Assembly (NCBI GenBank): GCA_032717465.1
Contig: CM064657.1
Location: 21,941,968-22,005,967 of the forward strand
Source of the DNA: Coenobita brevimanus
Taxonomy: Eukaryota; Arthropoda; Malacostraca; Decapoda; Coenobitidae
Direction: 5' to 3'
DNA: 64,000 nt
In this document: piece by piece, positions 44,530 to 56,279 of the stretch
How the letters are laid out: each line of letters opens with the position of its first letter
Position numbering within the stretch: position 1 is the first letter of the stretch
Notes under the pieces: model-generated
Told to the model about the DNA's origin: nothing
What the model saw: only the letters and a program-made list of their open reading frames with translations
Database searches by the model: none
Translations under genes and position numbers: made by a program

Positions 44530-44904
44530 TTAATTTCATAAAGTGTGCAAATAGGACACTGCTATTATCTCCTCATCCTTGAAAAGTATTAATATTAAAG
44601 GGGATTAGGACCAGATGTTCAGTCCCATCAGCATTCAGCAGTTACTCTAACCATAACAACACATTTAAAATCTGGACTGAACCTGCATGTCAGACACAAC
44701 TGTAAAATATACTATATTCTTGTCGCTTTAATCCATTGGTGCTTATGGTCCTTCAACAAGAACGGAAGTAGGTAATTTCAAAATCTAATAGAAAGAGAAT
44801 CTCAGGGTTCAGACCTATGAGCTTCGCTACTATGGGTGGATAGGCGGAGAACAATAAGCTAAGCTCCCTTCCAGCATAATCCTACACACAGGAATTTTGG
44901 TTGC

Positions 44905-45090
44905 TAGTGAGTCAGCTTGGCCTAAAACTGCCATGTTTCCCTTTAGAATGCTCAGTTGTAACAGTTGATTGAAACTAGTATATAACGTTAATTACGAAGG
45001 TCGACTACTGAATAGGTAACCAGGCACCGAGCCACGTGAAACAAACTATAAAAGAAAAAAGTCTGCGTCAAATCAAGGTGAAAGAACCTT
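44905..45090 (-). repeat. Dispersed repeat, inverted copy
   Basis: Carries TTGGCCTAAAACTGCCATG and, further right, AAGGTGAAAGAACCTTAAC, the inverted ends of the repeat at 16585-16785. The interior differs. Confidence 0.55.
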
Positions 45091-45154
45091 AACTAATTTG
45101 TTACCTGATTTTCTGACTGATCTGAATTCGGGTTAACATACTGACCCATGAGCC

Positions 45155-45159
<5 letters not shown>

Positions 45160-45241
<82 letters not shown>

Positions 45242-45246
45242 CAGAC
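45160..45246. repeat. (GA)n then (GACA)n microsatellite
   Basis: GA units at 45160-45218, then GACA units to 45246. Confidence 0.95.
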
Positions 45247-45289
45247 AGAGGGAGGGGGCACCGGGCAAAGTGGTAAACTCAACCGCCAT

Positions 45290-46729
45290 CGATGTTCCTA
45301 TTGGTTTATTCTTCCAAATAGACGATTTTATTTAACTTAGGGGAGACAGCTTGTAATAATGAAACTAATGTAGGCAACATTTACCATCTTCCAGTTCAGT
45401 AAGTCTTCCCTAAGGTAAATAGAATCTATTGGAGACAGGAAAGATGAAATAAAATCTACTAAATGAAGTAGGTAAGAAATTACACATTTTTACAGTTGAT
45501 GCTTTAGCGACTAAGGGTGAGGGGAAAAAAATGCGGGTACTGTTTAATGCTTGTGAGATGAAGATGAGACTGACTATGTAGAGGATTAATGTCATGATAT
45601 GCTAAAGACACCAATAGCAGATGTTGCAAAAGACTCAGATATGTACATCAAAAACATATTCAGCTGTTTAAAAAAATGGATCTTAGAGTTTGTATGTGGT
45701 AAGGTCAAGAAGTTTCTAGAACTGTGACGTACAAGCAAAATAGCTTCCCTTTTATTTCCTGTGTTATGGAAATGAACCAGCAACCTGTCTATATTCAGCG
45801 GACTCATTCTCAGCAAAACCAAGAAACCCGTGTGTACTGCTGCCACCGTTTGATTGACCGCGGGTCGTGAATGTTCATTGCGATTTCTAAGGTAGAATAT
45901 AAGCATACTTTAAATATTGTTTGCAGAAGCTGTGCAAACACACGACAAGCCTGAAAACCATTTATGATGATAAAACTATTATTAAAACAGCTATGCACAA
46001 CAGGTACAGCCGGTTGAAGAATAATGAAGTCATACTAAGACAAAGAACATAATAGTATATCAGAAACTTCAAAAGAACAATGAAACGGGAGCGAAGGATC
46101 ACACGCCGTTTAACTGCAGGGAATCTGTTACACCAAAGCACTGACGCCTTTTGGTCTGTTGAAACTCACTCTACAGCAAACAAAGTGAGTGCTTGTATTT
46201 GTTCATGACCAAAAAGATAGAAGGTAAAACGGTTTATCAATGCATCACAATTCCTTACATATTTAGACGATCATAACTGTACAGCTAAAGAGTACATTCT
46301 GATAAAGCAGAAATTTAATTTACTTAATGGAAGGCTAGTTAAAATGTAATAAAAACTTTCAGCAATACCATAATGAAGCTGCCACACCCATTTATACAGA
46401 AAGAACTCTGAAACTGATTCCAGAAGACACATATTATACCCAATAAACTCATGGTAACCATTCACGTTTCAAAAGCCAAGAGTAAACTAACCTAATTCTG
46501 TCATTAAATATAACAATTCTTAACATCCAGCCATTCAGCTAACCTGACTCACGAATTTTCAACCAGTACCAGCAGTTTTGTGGTAGGTGGGGTCGCCCAT
46601 CTACTACACACTTCATGTAGAGGCATTCTGTTTTAGTGGAGCACTACATTGAGCGGCAAGCCAAATGATTTCCTGTAAAGCAGGAAATCATTGACAGCGC
46701 TGGGTGGCAAACTTATAGTCAACCAACAC
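45290..46729. other. Unannotated intronic DNA
   Basis: AT-rich. A minus-strand frame of 104 codons (45592-45906) matches nothing I can name. No transposon ends seen. Confidence 0.35.
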
Positions 46730-46757
46730 GTATTCCCTACGTGACAAGTGGGTTGGC

Positions 46758-46776
46758 GGAGCGTTAATGCCCCTCC
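46758..46776 (+). other. RTE 5' hairpin, copy 1 (one mismatch)
   Basis: GGAGCG (46758-46763), loop TTAATGC, CCCTCC (46771-46776). One C:C mismatch breaks the six-pair stem seen in copies 2 and 3. Confidence 0.5.
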
Positions 46777-46859
46777 CAGGAAAACAGCTAACTAAAAATA
46801 CGAACAAGAAGCCTTGGACCAGGAATGACGAACAGGCGACGATTAAGGACCGAACAAAG

Positions 46860-49469
46860 AACATGGTACGGCTTTCGACATGGAATGTAAGGGATGCGAA
46901 GGATGAGGTGAAAGACAGAGAGATTGTCCAGGTGCTTGAGGGCGCAAAAATGGATGTATGTGGAATAACCAAGACTAAATGGTGAGATGAGAATGTGAGA
47001 GAATGGAAGCATGAATGGGGTATATGCGCGGGAGTGGGTGAAAATGAAAGGGCAAAAAAAGGAGTGTGTATTGTTGTGTGGAAGAGAGAGAGAATGAGAA
47101 TATAAGAGAGTATAGAGCACTTGGCTCAAGGATTGTATGGGTAAGGCTGAAAGTTGGACTACAAATGTGGAAGATTGTGTGTATGTATGCACCAACGCAT
47201 GATCGTGCAAGTAGAGTGAAAGAAGAGCTCTGGACAAATGTTGAAGCATGGATGGAAATGTTCGAAAGGAATGAGAGAGTGTTTTTTATTGGAAATATGA
47301 ATGAAAAAGTAGGGAATGTGAAGGTGGATAGAGTAGTTGGTGAGTGGGGTGTGCATGCATAGGTGGATGAGAATGGCAGTGCTCTATTGGACATTTGTGC
47401 AGGGAGGGGTTGGTGATAGCCAATACTCTCTTTAGACACAAAATAATCCAGAGGTATGCATGGCAAGTGATGAGAAGGGTGGGTGATGAACTGAATGAAC
47501 GGAAGGCAATGATTGATTATTTGTGTGTGGATGATAGAATACGAAGCTGTGTAATGGATGCTAGGGCACATAGAGGTTTGGGGAGTGAACTTTCTGGCCA
47601 CTTCTTGGTAGTGGTGAAAGTCAAGGTTCAAATGAAATGGAGGAATAAAGGAAGGGAATGACAGGAGGAGAGTAGAAAGGTTGCAAAAGGACGGAAGAAA
47701 GGCAGAATATAAGAAAGAAGTGGATTGGCAATTGGGTAATTATAATTTGGAGCAGATGAGGGACGTGGAAGGTGTGTGCAAGATATTCAAAGAAGAAATC
47801 TGTGCAGCATGTGAGGTGGTGTGTAAGGTGAAGAGAAGACGAAATGGGGTGCAAGGAACAACATTGTGGAATGAAGAGGTGAGACAGGCTGTGGCACAAA
47901 AGAAGAAAGCATATAGTGAGTGGATGAGGAACAGGGGCGTGGAGGAAGTTGAGAGACTGAAGAAAGAGTTATATGTACGGGGGAAGAGAGAAGTGAAAAG
48001 ATTAGTAAGAGAGAGTAAGAGAAGAGTGGATGAGTGTAGACTGAAGGGGATGTAATAAAAAGTTCTAGAAAGAGGTAAAGAGAGTTAGACAGGGTGATAA
48101 AGAAGTTACTCGGGGAATGAAAGATAAAAGTGGTAGTTTGTTACTGGAGAAGGGAGAAAAACTGGTTAGATGGAGAGAGCAATTTCAGGAATCGTTGAAC
48201 ACAGAGAATGAAAGAAATGCGAGTATAAGTGGCTGAGGAATGACCGGGAGAAGGAGGGATGAGAAAAGAGGAAGAAATCGTTAGGATGGAAGCTGTGGAA
48301 GCAATGAAGAAAGTCAAAATGGGAAAAGACCAAGGGATTGCTGGAGGGTGTGGTGAAATGCTGAACCAGGAATGAAGAGACAGTAGTAGAATGGATGTGG
48401 AGCATGTGCAGATTAGCCTGGGAGGAAGGTAGAATCCCGGAGGATGGAAAGTACGTATAATTATTTCTCTGTACAAAGGAAAAAGGGAAAAAGAAGTGTG
48501 TGGTAATCATAGGGGCATTTGTCTTCTTAATGTAAAAGTGTATGGTAGGATACTTATTGACAGAGGTAGGGAAATAACAGAGGAATTAGTTGGAGAAGAA
48601 CAGGGAGGTTTTAGGAAGAGAAAAGATTGTGTAGATCAGATATTCATTCTTAGGTTTTAAGTGGAAAAGTTTTAGAAAAGGGAAAAAAGTTAAATGAGGC
48701 AGTCATGGATTTGAAGAAGACATAATACAGAATGGATAGACAAAGAATGTGGAAGGTGTTAAGAAACTATGGAGTAAATGGGAAGTTGCTGAATACCGTG
48801 AAGAGTATGTTTGAGGGTGCTAAGACTGCAGTGCGTGTGGACAGTGAACTGAGTGAATTTTTCTATATGAAGGTTTGACTGAAACAGGGATGTGTCATTT
48901 CTCCCTGGTTGTTCAATCTGTATATGTATGGGGTTATGAAAAAGATGGAAGGTAGGGCAATGGATGTTGAAGCGGCCCTAATGAGAGAGGGCAATGTTTG
49001 GAAACTCCCTGTACTGTTGTTTGCAGATGATACTGTGTTGTTAAGCGAAGACGAAGGCTTGGTGAATGAGTTTGGAAGAGTGTGTAAGAAACGGACTCTA
49101 AAGACGAATGTAGGGAAGAGTAAAGTTATGGTCTTCGAGAGAAATGAAGTCACAGCATGTACAGTGAGGCTGGATGCTGAGCAATGGAAAATGCGAAAGC
49201 GTTTAAGTACTTGGGTAGCGAGTAAGGATGGAAGTTTAGAGGGTGAAGTGCTAGAAAGGGTACAACAAGGAAGAAAGGTTGCAGGTTCTTTGAAAGTAGT
49301 CATAAGAAACAGAGGAGTGAGCATGGAAATAATAAAAAAAAAAAAAAAGTGGCTGCATGACTGTATTGTGATACCAACTCTAACGTATGGAAGTGGAGCT
49401 TGGACCTTGTTGGAGGGACACAAGTCAAGAGTGAAAGCAGTGGAAATGAGATATTTGAGAGGAACGTGA
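46860..49469 (+). pseudogene. RTE endonuclease-RT ORF (copy 1)
   Basis: In order: endonuclease start RLSTWNVRDAKDEVKDREIV (46866), an altered IDIDMN-type box (FIGNMNEKVGN, 47286), a SGHFLVV block replacing SDH (47595), the linker with EVRQAVAQKKKAYSEWM (47880), RT fragments around 48400-48720, QGCVISPWLFNLYMYGV (48890), FADDTVLLSEDEG (49020) and the C-terminal LTYGSGAWTLLEGH (49380). The catalytic SDH His is kept but Asp is Gly. At least eight interruptions. FADD is intact. Confidence 0.72.
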
Positions 49470-49837
49470 GGAGTCACATGGAGAGAGAGACTGACAAATG
49501 CGGAAGCGAAGGAGCGTTACGGCGTGGATGTGGATGTGATAGAAAGCATTAGGAGAAATACATTGACGTGGTTTGGCCATATGAAGAGGATGAAGAGTAA
49601 GAGACTAACGAGGAGAGTGTATGTGAGTGAAGTGGAGGGGGAGGAGAAAGGGAGGGGGAGGCCAAGGATGAGATGAAGGGATGGAGTGGAGAGGTGTATG
49701 ATAGAGGGGGGTGCGGGTTGCGAGCAGGGCAGTGAAATGGCAGGGAACAGGGCGACATGGAGGCGATTTGTTTCTAGCCATCTCTTACGGGATTAAGGCG
49801 TCTGGGAATATATAGAAAGATAGAACAGCAGTGTCTT

Positions 49838-49876
49838 CCTTCCTTCCTTCCTTCCTTTATTTATTTATTTATTTAT
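49838..49876. repeat. (TTCC)n and (TTTA)n
   Basis: Short TTCC run followed by TTTA run just downstream of RTE copy 1. Confidence 0.9.
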
Positions 49877-50034
49877 GTTTAATTTTCTGAAAGGAAGGGC
49901 ATGGAATAATTCACCTGCACACCAACATTACACCCTTCATGCCATGTCACAGACAGCGAGACTTCGGAGCACAGGCTTGGCTACTCAGACCAAATATTTA
50001 CACATGCAGTGCGGACCGCAAATGCAGCTGTGCT

Positions 50035-50245
50035 ATAGTCCTTTCACATTAACCTGGCCAAGATTTTTCTCCTTTTGCAGCTTATTTCACGAAACTCATT
50101 TGCAGAAAAGAGCATTACTACGGCTCCCCATCTTTTCCATAGCAATTCTTAACCACCATCGTATCCTAGTGTTAATACAACTCAGTATTCAGGACGGACA
50201 GTCTGCCATTTTAAGCCAAATTAAGGTAAAAAAGATACAGTTGGG
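50035..50245 (+). repeat. Dispersed repeat, copy at 50 kb
   Basis: Begins TCCTTTCACATTAACCTGGC, includes CAGCTTATTTCACGAAAC, CCTAGTGTTAATACAA and AGTCTGCCATTTTAAGCCAA, then AAAAAAGATACAG. It aligns end to end with 16585-16785. Confidence 0.6.
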
Positions 50246-50249
50246 GAGC

Positions 50250-51896
50250 GAGTCACAGATAGGCAGTGCCAAACAAACCTTCATTTCATATTTACACACT
50301 GGGGGGTTTTCTGCGTCGGGTCATTAGTTACTCCACAGGCTAAGGCGAGTGACCATTCGCATTCCCTGAGTGGCAGTGGGTGCAGCATACCTCATCCAGT
50401 TCTTAGGTTTAAACCTGAATGGATCACATACAGCTGGAACACCGTCGCCCATTAAACCAACAGGGAACTAGCTGTTGGATACATGGGTTTCATGGGCCAC
50501 AGGAAACGATTCTGCTTGTCACTGATTGTGGTCAATTGAAGGCAGGACTAAATCAAGTGATTGGATGGTGGGCACATCGACAAAAAATAGTACGTGCTCA
50601 GTCACTCACCATGCAAGCTTTTCCACCCTTGGACAATATTTCAGTAACTCTCATTGTTCTTACTCAATTAAGATAAGCTGATGTACTATCGTACACAAAA
50701 GTTCCTTCCACCAAGCATCCGTAATGAGAAACTAAATCACCTAATTTTCATCCCATTACACAGCTATATGCATTTCTTACAGATGCTTTGTGGTTTAAGA
50801 TTCAAATGATTACTATTGGACTCACTAAGCTGCAGACTGTTGGAAAGATGTAAAGGTATTTTGTTCTTTGGTTGGCGGAAGAGACTTTTGTGGACGATAC
50901 TACAATCGATCGAGCAGTAACTAAAAATACACACAGGTACAATGAATCAGAATTTTCTAAATGCATCACATCTTATGAATGTCGTCCTTCCAACCGGAAG
51001 TATAATTTTCAACTTTGCCTGGATATACAGTAAATGTTTTTATTTTAATGTACAGAAGGGAGAATTAATTTCACCTTTCGTCAAAATGCTTTGTGGAGTA
51101 TTGTCATCAGCACAGATCGTAGGTATTCCTTAGCATCTTGTACCCTACTGACTGACGCTTTTAATGAATTATTCTTGGTGTCTCCAGGTGACTTCATTAA
51201 GCTTAAGGATTTTTAGCTGAAAGATCTTCTCTAGGAGCGTCTCTTATACGACTGTCTTTCACTAACATTTTTCGGAAATGAGGTACTTCACTCCTGTAAA
51301 CTTTAGCAGAGCCATACCACATCACACCACACTGCACCACCCCACACAGTACAGCACACCATTCCACCCTATCACACCGCTTCACACAAAATCGCCATCC
51401 ACACCACATCATAGAAAAGCGCCTTGACGCTCCCTATCTAGAATTATTGTACCGGTACGTGTTCATAATGGATGGGTTAGATACAGCTCTTTTTATTTTT
51501 TATACCTCTTCAGTACAAAATTCCTCTCCCAGACTGATTAAAATCGTCTGGCAGTATAAAGCAGAATATAATAATAAATGCCAAAGGTTGTAAGAGGTTA
51601 ATCATAGCTACAGATTCATCCGTCACTGCCAGTTTAGATGTCTAACGGCAATATTTGTGTCAGGTAAGCAGGCTCTTTAACACATTTTCCTTGTACGATT
51701 CCACTTCTGCGTACAGAATGTCAGTACTGACATATGTGATATGTTTTCTAAGGATATTATGTCAGTAATGAAAAGAAATGATTGACCTACAGGCGAGTAT
51801 TTTTCTTTAGCAAAATAAATCAATAAGGAAGAAACGATGAATAACTGTTTAAGCTCACAAGAATAAGGTTCTAATCATTCCAATCTGGTCCCACAG
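50250..51896. other. Unannotated intronic DNA
   Basis: No gene recognised. 51300-51415 is CACAC/CACCAC low-complexity DNA, the inverted form of the GTGTA satellite. The stretch ends with the acceptor TGGTCCCACAG. Confidence 0.45.
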
Positions 51897-52079
51897 GGCA
51901 GGTCTATGTGTCAGTGGTGGGGGCCATCTCCTTCAACTACGCATCCATACCCCTCTTCTTCGAAGTGGGCATGGATTTTGCTTACCCCGTTCCTGAGATC
52001 CTGGTGGCAGGCATCATTACAGCGGCTGACAACATTACGAGCTTCCTCTTTCTCCTTATCTTTAATATTCCTGATGTTG
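51897..52079 (+). CDS. SLC49-like MFS transporter, next exon
   Basis: 183-bp exon between GGTCCCACAG and GTGAGTGAG. It completes the phase-1 codon left by 37176-37362 (T|GG, Trp) and reads QVYVSVVGAISFNYASIPLF followed by FEVGMDFAYPVPE, then LVAGIITAADN and a hydrophobic segment ending IFNIPDV. The IPLFFE-(8)-YPVPE stretch is the signature of SLC49 proteins (compare PIFFE and YPVPEG in DIRC2-like members). The exon again ends in phase 1. The next exon is not in the window, so downstream transposons (52090-64000) lie in the following intron. Membrane transport role is known for the family. Substrate unknown. Confidence 0.75.
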
Positions 52080-52089
52080 GTGAGTGAGT

Positions 52090-53290
52090 AAAGAAGAGTT
52101 TTTCACCAGCCCTGAGGACCTGTTCCTGACCATCTCCCATTGCTGAATATTTCCATTGCCATCATTAACACAAAAAGTCGGCCAGCATACTCTCAAAATA
52201 CCTCTACCATCAGTTGTCTACACCACACTACCTGCACATTAGATATCACACCTATTTCCATCCCCTCTTAGCAATGGCCGCTGCATTAATGTTAGCAAAT
52301 CCAGTGGTATCTCGGATTGCCACCACCGGAAGGGTAAGGCTGGCTTCACATGGTCTTCCTTGTTGATATCAAGCGACTTTGCCGACAGCGGCTGTTGCAA
52401 ACACTGTTCCTGCTCGCCAGCAAAGAAGTGCAGGCTCTGCCTTATATTTCACTAACATCCGAGGTCTTGGTTTCAGTTTAAATTCCTTTCGCTTTTTTCT
52501 CCGGTCAATATCCCCTCTATCCCAGTTCCTCTAAGAACCCCAAATCTCTCCCTGTACAGAAATATCCCCATTTTGATTTCCTGGTTACCATCTCCTCAAA
52601 AAATTTCTGTAACAGTGGTGGCATGTGTCGTCATATCAAATCTAAATTTGCAGTTGACACTGTTTTGAACTTCACCTCAGCTAATTATGATTATTCATTA
52701 CATAATCAAAATTATCTAAATATTACCAAATAAAGCTGTGTAGTTTATAGCACCTCCAATGCTTCTTCAGAACCCAGGGTATTTGACTCCATATCTACAC
52801 TTGGCAAACCGATTTGGGTAATTTCAACGTTCATAATTTAGAGTGATTGCTCCATTCTGTCTGGACTGACGATGCTGCTGTACAGTGCGAGTTGTTTGCA
52901 GAATTGATTATTCTCACGCAGTTGGTAAACCAACCAACCAGAATACCAGATAATCCTGACCGTAGTGTCTGTCACTTAGATCTATTCCTGATAAATAATC
53001 AACATGAATACAGAAGTACTGTCACCACTTAGATCCTCCGATCACATTCTCATCGAAGCCTCATTAATTAGTTCTCTCAAACCTCCCCGTTCTGAAGCTG
53101 TTAGGGTGAGCAGATGGCACTTTAATAGGGCAGACTGGGATGGATTCAGAAATTACCTTGCTGATATGTCATGGCAGTCTTTCTTCTCCACTGACATCAG
53201 TTGAATATCCATCATCCTTAAAGTCTCCGAAGAGGATTTTCTCCACAACGTAACATTAATAAATGGTTTGGAGTCAGAGCTTCAAGATCA
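52090..53290 (+). mobile_element. LINE family B, copy 2, 5' half
   Basis: Starts about 10 bp after the exon donor with CACCAGCCCTGAGGACCTG, which resembles the family A 5' UTR. The segment after ATGGCCGCTGC follows the family B copy at 29079-28000 (GGATTGCCACCACCGGAAGG). It codes in broken frames for LFAELIILTQLVNQPTRIPD, DLFLINNQHEYRS, LSPLRSSDHILIEASL and RADWDGFRNYLAD. It stops near 53220-53290 and joins family A. Confidence 0.8.
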
Positions 53291-55050
53291 TTAGAATCAA
53301 CATGGGAAGCTGTGACCGGCCGATGATTATTATTCGCCCAGACTTTCTCCTCCAATTCCACCTTAGACGATTCCGGTCCTGTTCCTCGATCACTTCCCCT
53401 CTCTGACTTCCTCATGGCTGACATTAAAATTTCTTCAGCTGATTTATTTTCTGCCATCACAGGCTTCAGTACTAACAAGGCATATGGGCCTGATGGAGTC
53501 CCTCCAGTTGTTCTCAAGAACTGTGCTTCTGTGCTTACACCCTGCCTAGGCAAACTCTTTCGCCTTTGTCTCTCAACTTGTACCTTCCCTTCTTGCTGAA
53601 AGTTTGCTCTCATTCAGCCAGTCCCAAAGAAGGGTGACCATTCCCAGCCCTCTAACTATTGTCCAGTTCCTTTAACATCCTGTATCTCGAAAGTTTTCGA
53701 GTCAATTCTTAATAGAAAATTTTTAAAACATCTTTCCTATCACAACCTTCTTTCTGATCGCCAATATGGATTCCATCAGGGACGCTCCACAGGCAATCTT
53801 CTCACCTACCTTTCAGACTCCTGGTCATCCTCCTTTCGGGACTTTGGCGAAAGCTTTGCCATTGCACTTGACATCTCAAAGGTTTTCGATCGAGTCTGGC
53901 ATAAATCTTTAATTTCCAAACTGCCCTCTTATGGTTTCTATCCTTCCATCTGTGCCTCCATCTATAGTTTCCTTTCTGGTCGTCCTATAGCTGCTGTTGT
54001 TGACGGCCATCGCTTTTCTCCTAGATCTATCAACAGTGGTGTTTTTCAGGGGTCTGTCCTATCATCAGCTCTCTTTTATTTAACTATGATCTGAACTGTA
54101 CATCTAACCCTATCCGCTCGTACACTGATGATTCCACCCTTCACCTTTCCATTCGGTTTCCTCAACTTCCATCTCAGCAGTTACTTCAACAAACAAGGGA
54201 TGAGTCTATGGCACACCTAATGTCTGACTTGGTTCGTATCTCTGAGTGGGGTAAAAATAATCTTGTTGTTTTTCATGCATCAAAGACTCAGTTCTTACGC
54301 CTATCAACCCGACAAAATCTTCCACAGGTGTCCCCACTAATGTTTAATAATATTCAGCTCAATCCTGCATCATCCTTGAACATGCTTGGGATTTCATTTT
54401 CTCTGGACTTGTCTTGGAAAGATTATATAACATCTCTTGTACAATCTGCTTCCAAGAGATTAGATGTGCTAAGCCAACTCCGTTCCTTATTTCCCCCTTC
54501 ACAATTGTTGACTCTATACAGGGGTTTTATCCTCCCCTGTGTGGAGTACAACTCTCATGTGTGGGGTGGTTCCCCACCTCAATAGGGTGGAGTCAAAGGC
54601 TTCGTCTCATTAACTCTCCTCCTCTTACTGACTCCCTTCAGTCTCTGTCTCTTCGCCGCACTGTTGCATCTTTATCTCTTTTCTGTCGCTACTTCAGTGG
54701 TCACTGCTCCTCTGACCTGTCTGCATGTATTCCTCCACCTCTACTACGGGCGCGTAACACCCGTCTAGCAGCAAACTCTCATCCCTTTTGTGTCCAACTC
54801 TTTAATGCAAGAGTTTACAGTTACTCCCAGTCCTTCATTTTTGCAACAGGTCAACTCTGGAACTGTCTCCCTCTGTCTGCATTTCTTGCTTCCTACGATC
54901 TCCAGTCTTTCAAACGCAGTGTGTCCAGGCATCTCGAAATGATCGGATCTTGAATCTGGCTCTCTCTTGTATTTTGTTTTTCTCTTAGAGGGAATAGTTA
55001 TTGGGGGCTAGTGGCCTTTGGTTCCTTCTTCCCCATATAAAAAAAAAAAG
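53290..55050 (+). mobile_element. LINE family A, copy 4, 3' half
   Basis: Picks up family A with TCCTCCAATTCCACCTTAGA at about 53345 and runs to the 3' UTR (GTGGCCTTTGGTTCCTTCTT) and an A-tail at 55039-55050. RT blocks NKAYGPDGVPPVVLKNCA, ALDISK, YTDDSTLH and VEYNSHVWGGSPP are visible in broken frames. It is 5' truncated. Confidence 0.82.
53414..54953 (+). pseudogene. LINE family A reverse transcriptase (copy 4)
   Basis: Frames 53414-53599, 54208-54585 and 54414-54953 together cover the RT palm start, connection and C-terminal region. The segment between carries GRSTGNLLTYLSD, ALDISKVFDRVWH (Ala to Val in the motif), SGVFQGSVLSS and YTDDSTLH in shifting frames. The 3' end is complete with CPLSAFLASYDLQSFKRSVS and the final RHLEMIGS, useful as the family's C-terminus. 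Confidence 0.78.
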
Positions 55051-56095
55051 GCTTTTACCTCACAAAGGAAGGTCTGTAAAGCTTCATTTTCAAAATTAAC
55101 CAGACGTTCCATAAACAAAGAGTATAGAATCTTCCTGACAGACCTTATCAATCTTTCCCATGTTCCTCCAAAATGAGAAGATGCTGGGGGATTGAATTCC
55201 CACTGAATGCCTTCATTAAGCAACTTATTATGCAAATGATCAGCTTTCATTTTTTAAATTCTTTTCTCAGCTCTTTTTCCGCATCTACCATATTAGTTCC
55301 ATTGTCCAATCTTATGAACTTCACAACCTCTATGGGCTATGAATCTTCGAATACAGTTTATACATGAGCTTGTGTCCAAAGAGAAAGCTACTCCAAATGA
55401 ACTGTTCTAGATGCTAGGCAAGTGAAAATCACACCATATCTTTTCATAATACCTCTTCTTCTCTTTACCTCAATTGGACCAAATTAATCCATACCCACTC
55501 GAGTGAAAGGAGGCTCCTCTGGTGTTACTCTTTCCTCTGGTAAATCAGCCACCTTTTGCGCACATCTCTGAGTACCATATTTACGACAGATTATACATTA
55601 GGAAGTAACGATCTTTACAATCCCACTAGCTCCAAATATCCAATATTTCTGTCTTAGGAAGGCAAGCATTGCGTTTTTTCCCTGACGATAAACCTTCTTA
55701 TGACACTCTTGAATAATTAGTTTGGAAACTGGTGAATCTTTCGGCAAAATGACAGGGTGCTTGGCTTCTTACGACAAGGTAGAGCGATTAAGTCTTCCTT
55801 CAACTCTAAGCACGTGATGAACTATAATTGGATCAAGCTTATGCAAGGGGTTCTTTGTTACAGAGTACTTACTTTGAGAAAGTTCATCTGAATTAACTGT
55901 ATTCAGACATTTACTTCCGCAAAATGTTTCTTTTGCACATACTTAATGATTGCGTCTTCTGCATCTTTCAAAAAAATTATAGACAGTTCCTTTCTCACAG
56001 GTTTAACAGCAGTATGATCTTGCCTCAGAGCAGTTAGATTTTTCATGATTTTGCATCCTAGAATGTCCTATCCAACTACATTCTTTAACATCGTC
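55050..56095 (-). pseudogene. BEL/Pao integrase region
   Basis: In a decayed minus-strand frame: LPKDSPVSKLIIQECHKKVY, QKYWIFGASGIVKI, C-x2-C of the zinc domain, [62 protein letters not shown] and, at 55250-55030, FNPPASSHFGGTWERLIRSV. The D-D-E core can be followed (VGMD, LDNGTN, WERLIRS), with several internal stops. It is the 3' side of the BEL/Pao pol. Confidence 0.72.
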
Positions 56096-56188
56096 CCCCC
56101 TTGGGCTAGGTTTTTTTTTTTTTTTTTTTTTTCAAGAATACTCCCCCAGTATCCCTGCTTGTCGTAAAAGGCGACTAAAAGGGTTGGC

Positions 56189-56207
56189 GGAGGGTTAGTG
56201 CCCCTCC
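56189..56207 (+). other. RTE 5' hairpin, copy 2
   Basis: GGAGGG (56189-56194), loop TTAGTGC, CCCTCC (56202-56207): six perfect pairs. An adjacent GTCG-TAAAAGG-CGAC stem lies just upstream (56161-56175). Confidence 0.6.
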
Positions 56208-56279
56208 CCGGAAAACGACTAACTAAAAAGACAAACAATAAGCCTCGGACAAGGACTGACCAAAAGATTACGACCAAGG

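Larger units (their letters stand above)
46730..49823 (+). mobile_element. RTE-clade LINE, copy 1, decayed
   Basis: Begins with the RTE 5' region (GGTTGGCGGAGCGTTAATGC) and ends GCGATTTGTTTCTAGCCATC then a short ATAGA tail. Broken frames give endonuclease (LSTWNVRDAKDEVK, ITKTKW, FIGNMNEKVGN), linker, and RT with LLFADDTVLLSED near 49020. Many stops and indels. It has lost part of the 5' leader present in copies 2 and 3. It lies in the transporter intron. Confidence 0.82.

Noticed and set aside
45592..45906. 104-codon minus-strand frame as a gene
   Set aside because: No motif recognised, no splice context tied to the transporter and opposite strand within its intron.
46788..49758. Many antisense open frames rich in Ser, His and Pro across the RTE copies
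   Set aside because: They mirror the purine-rich RTE coding strand and recur in all three copies at the same places.
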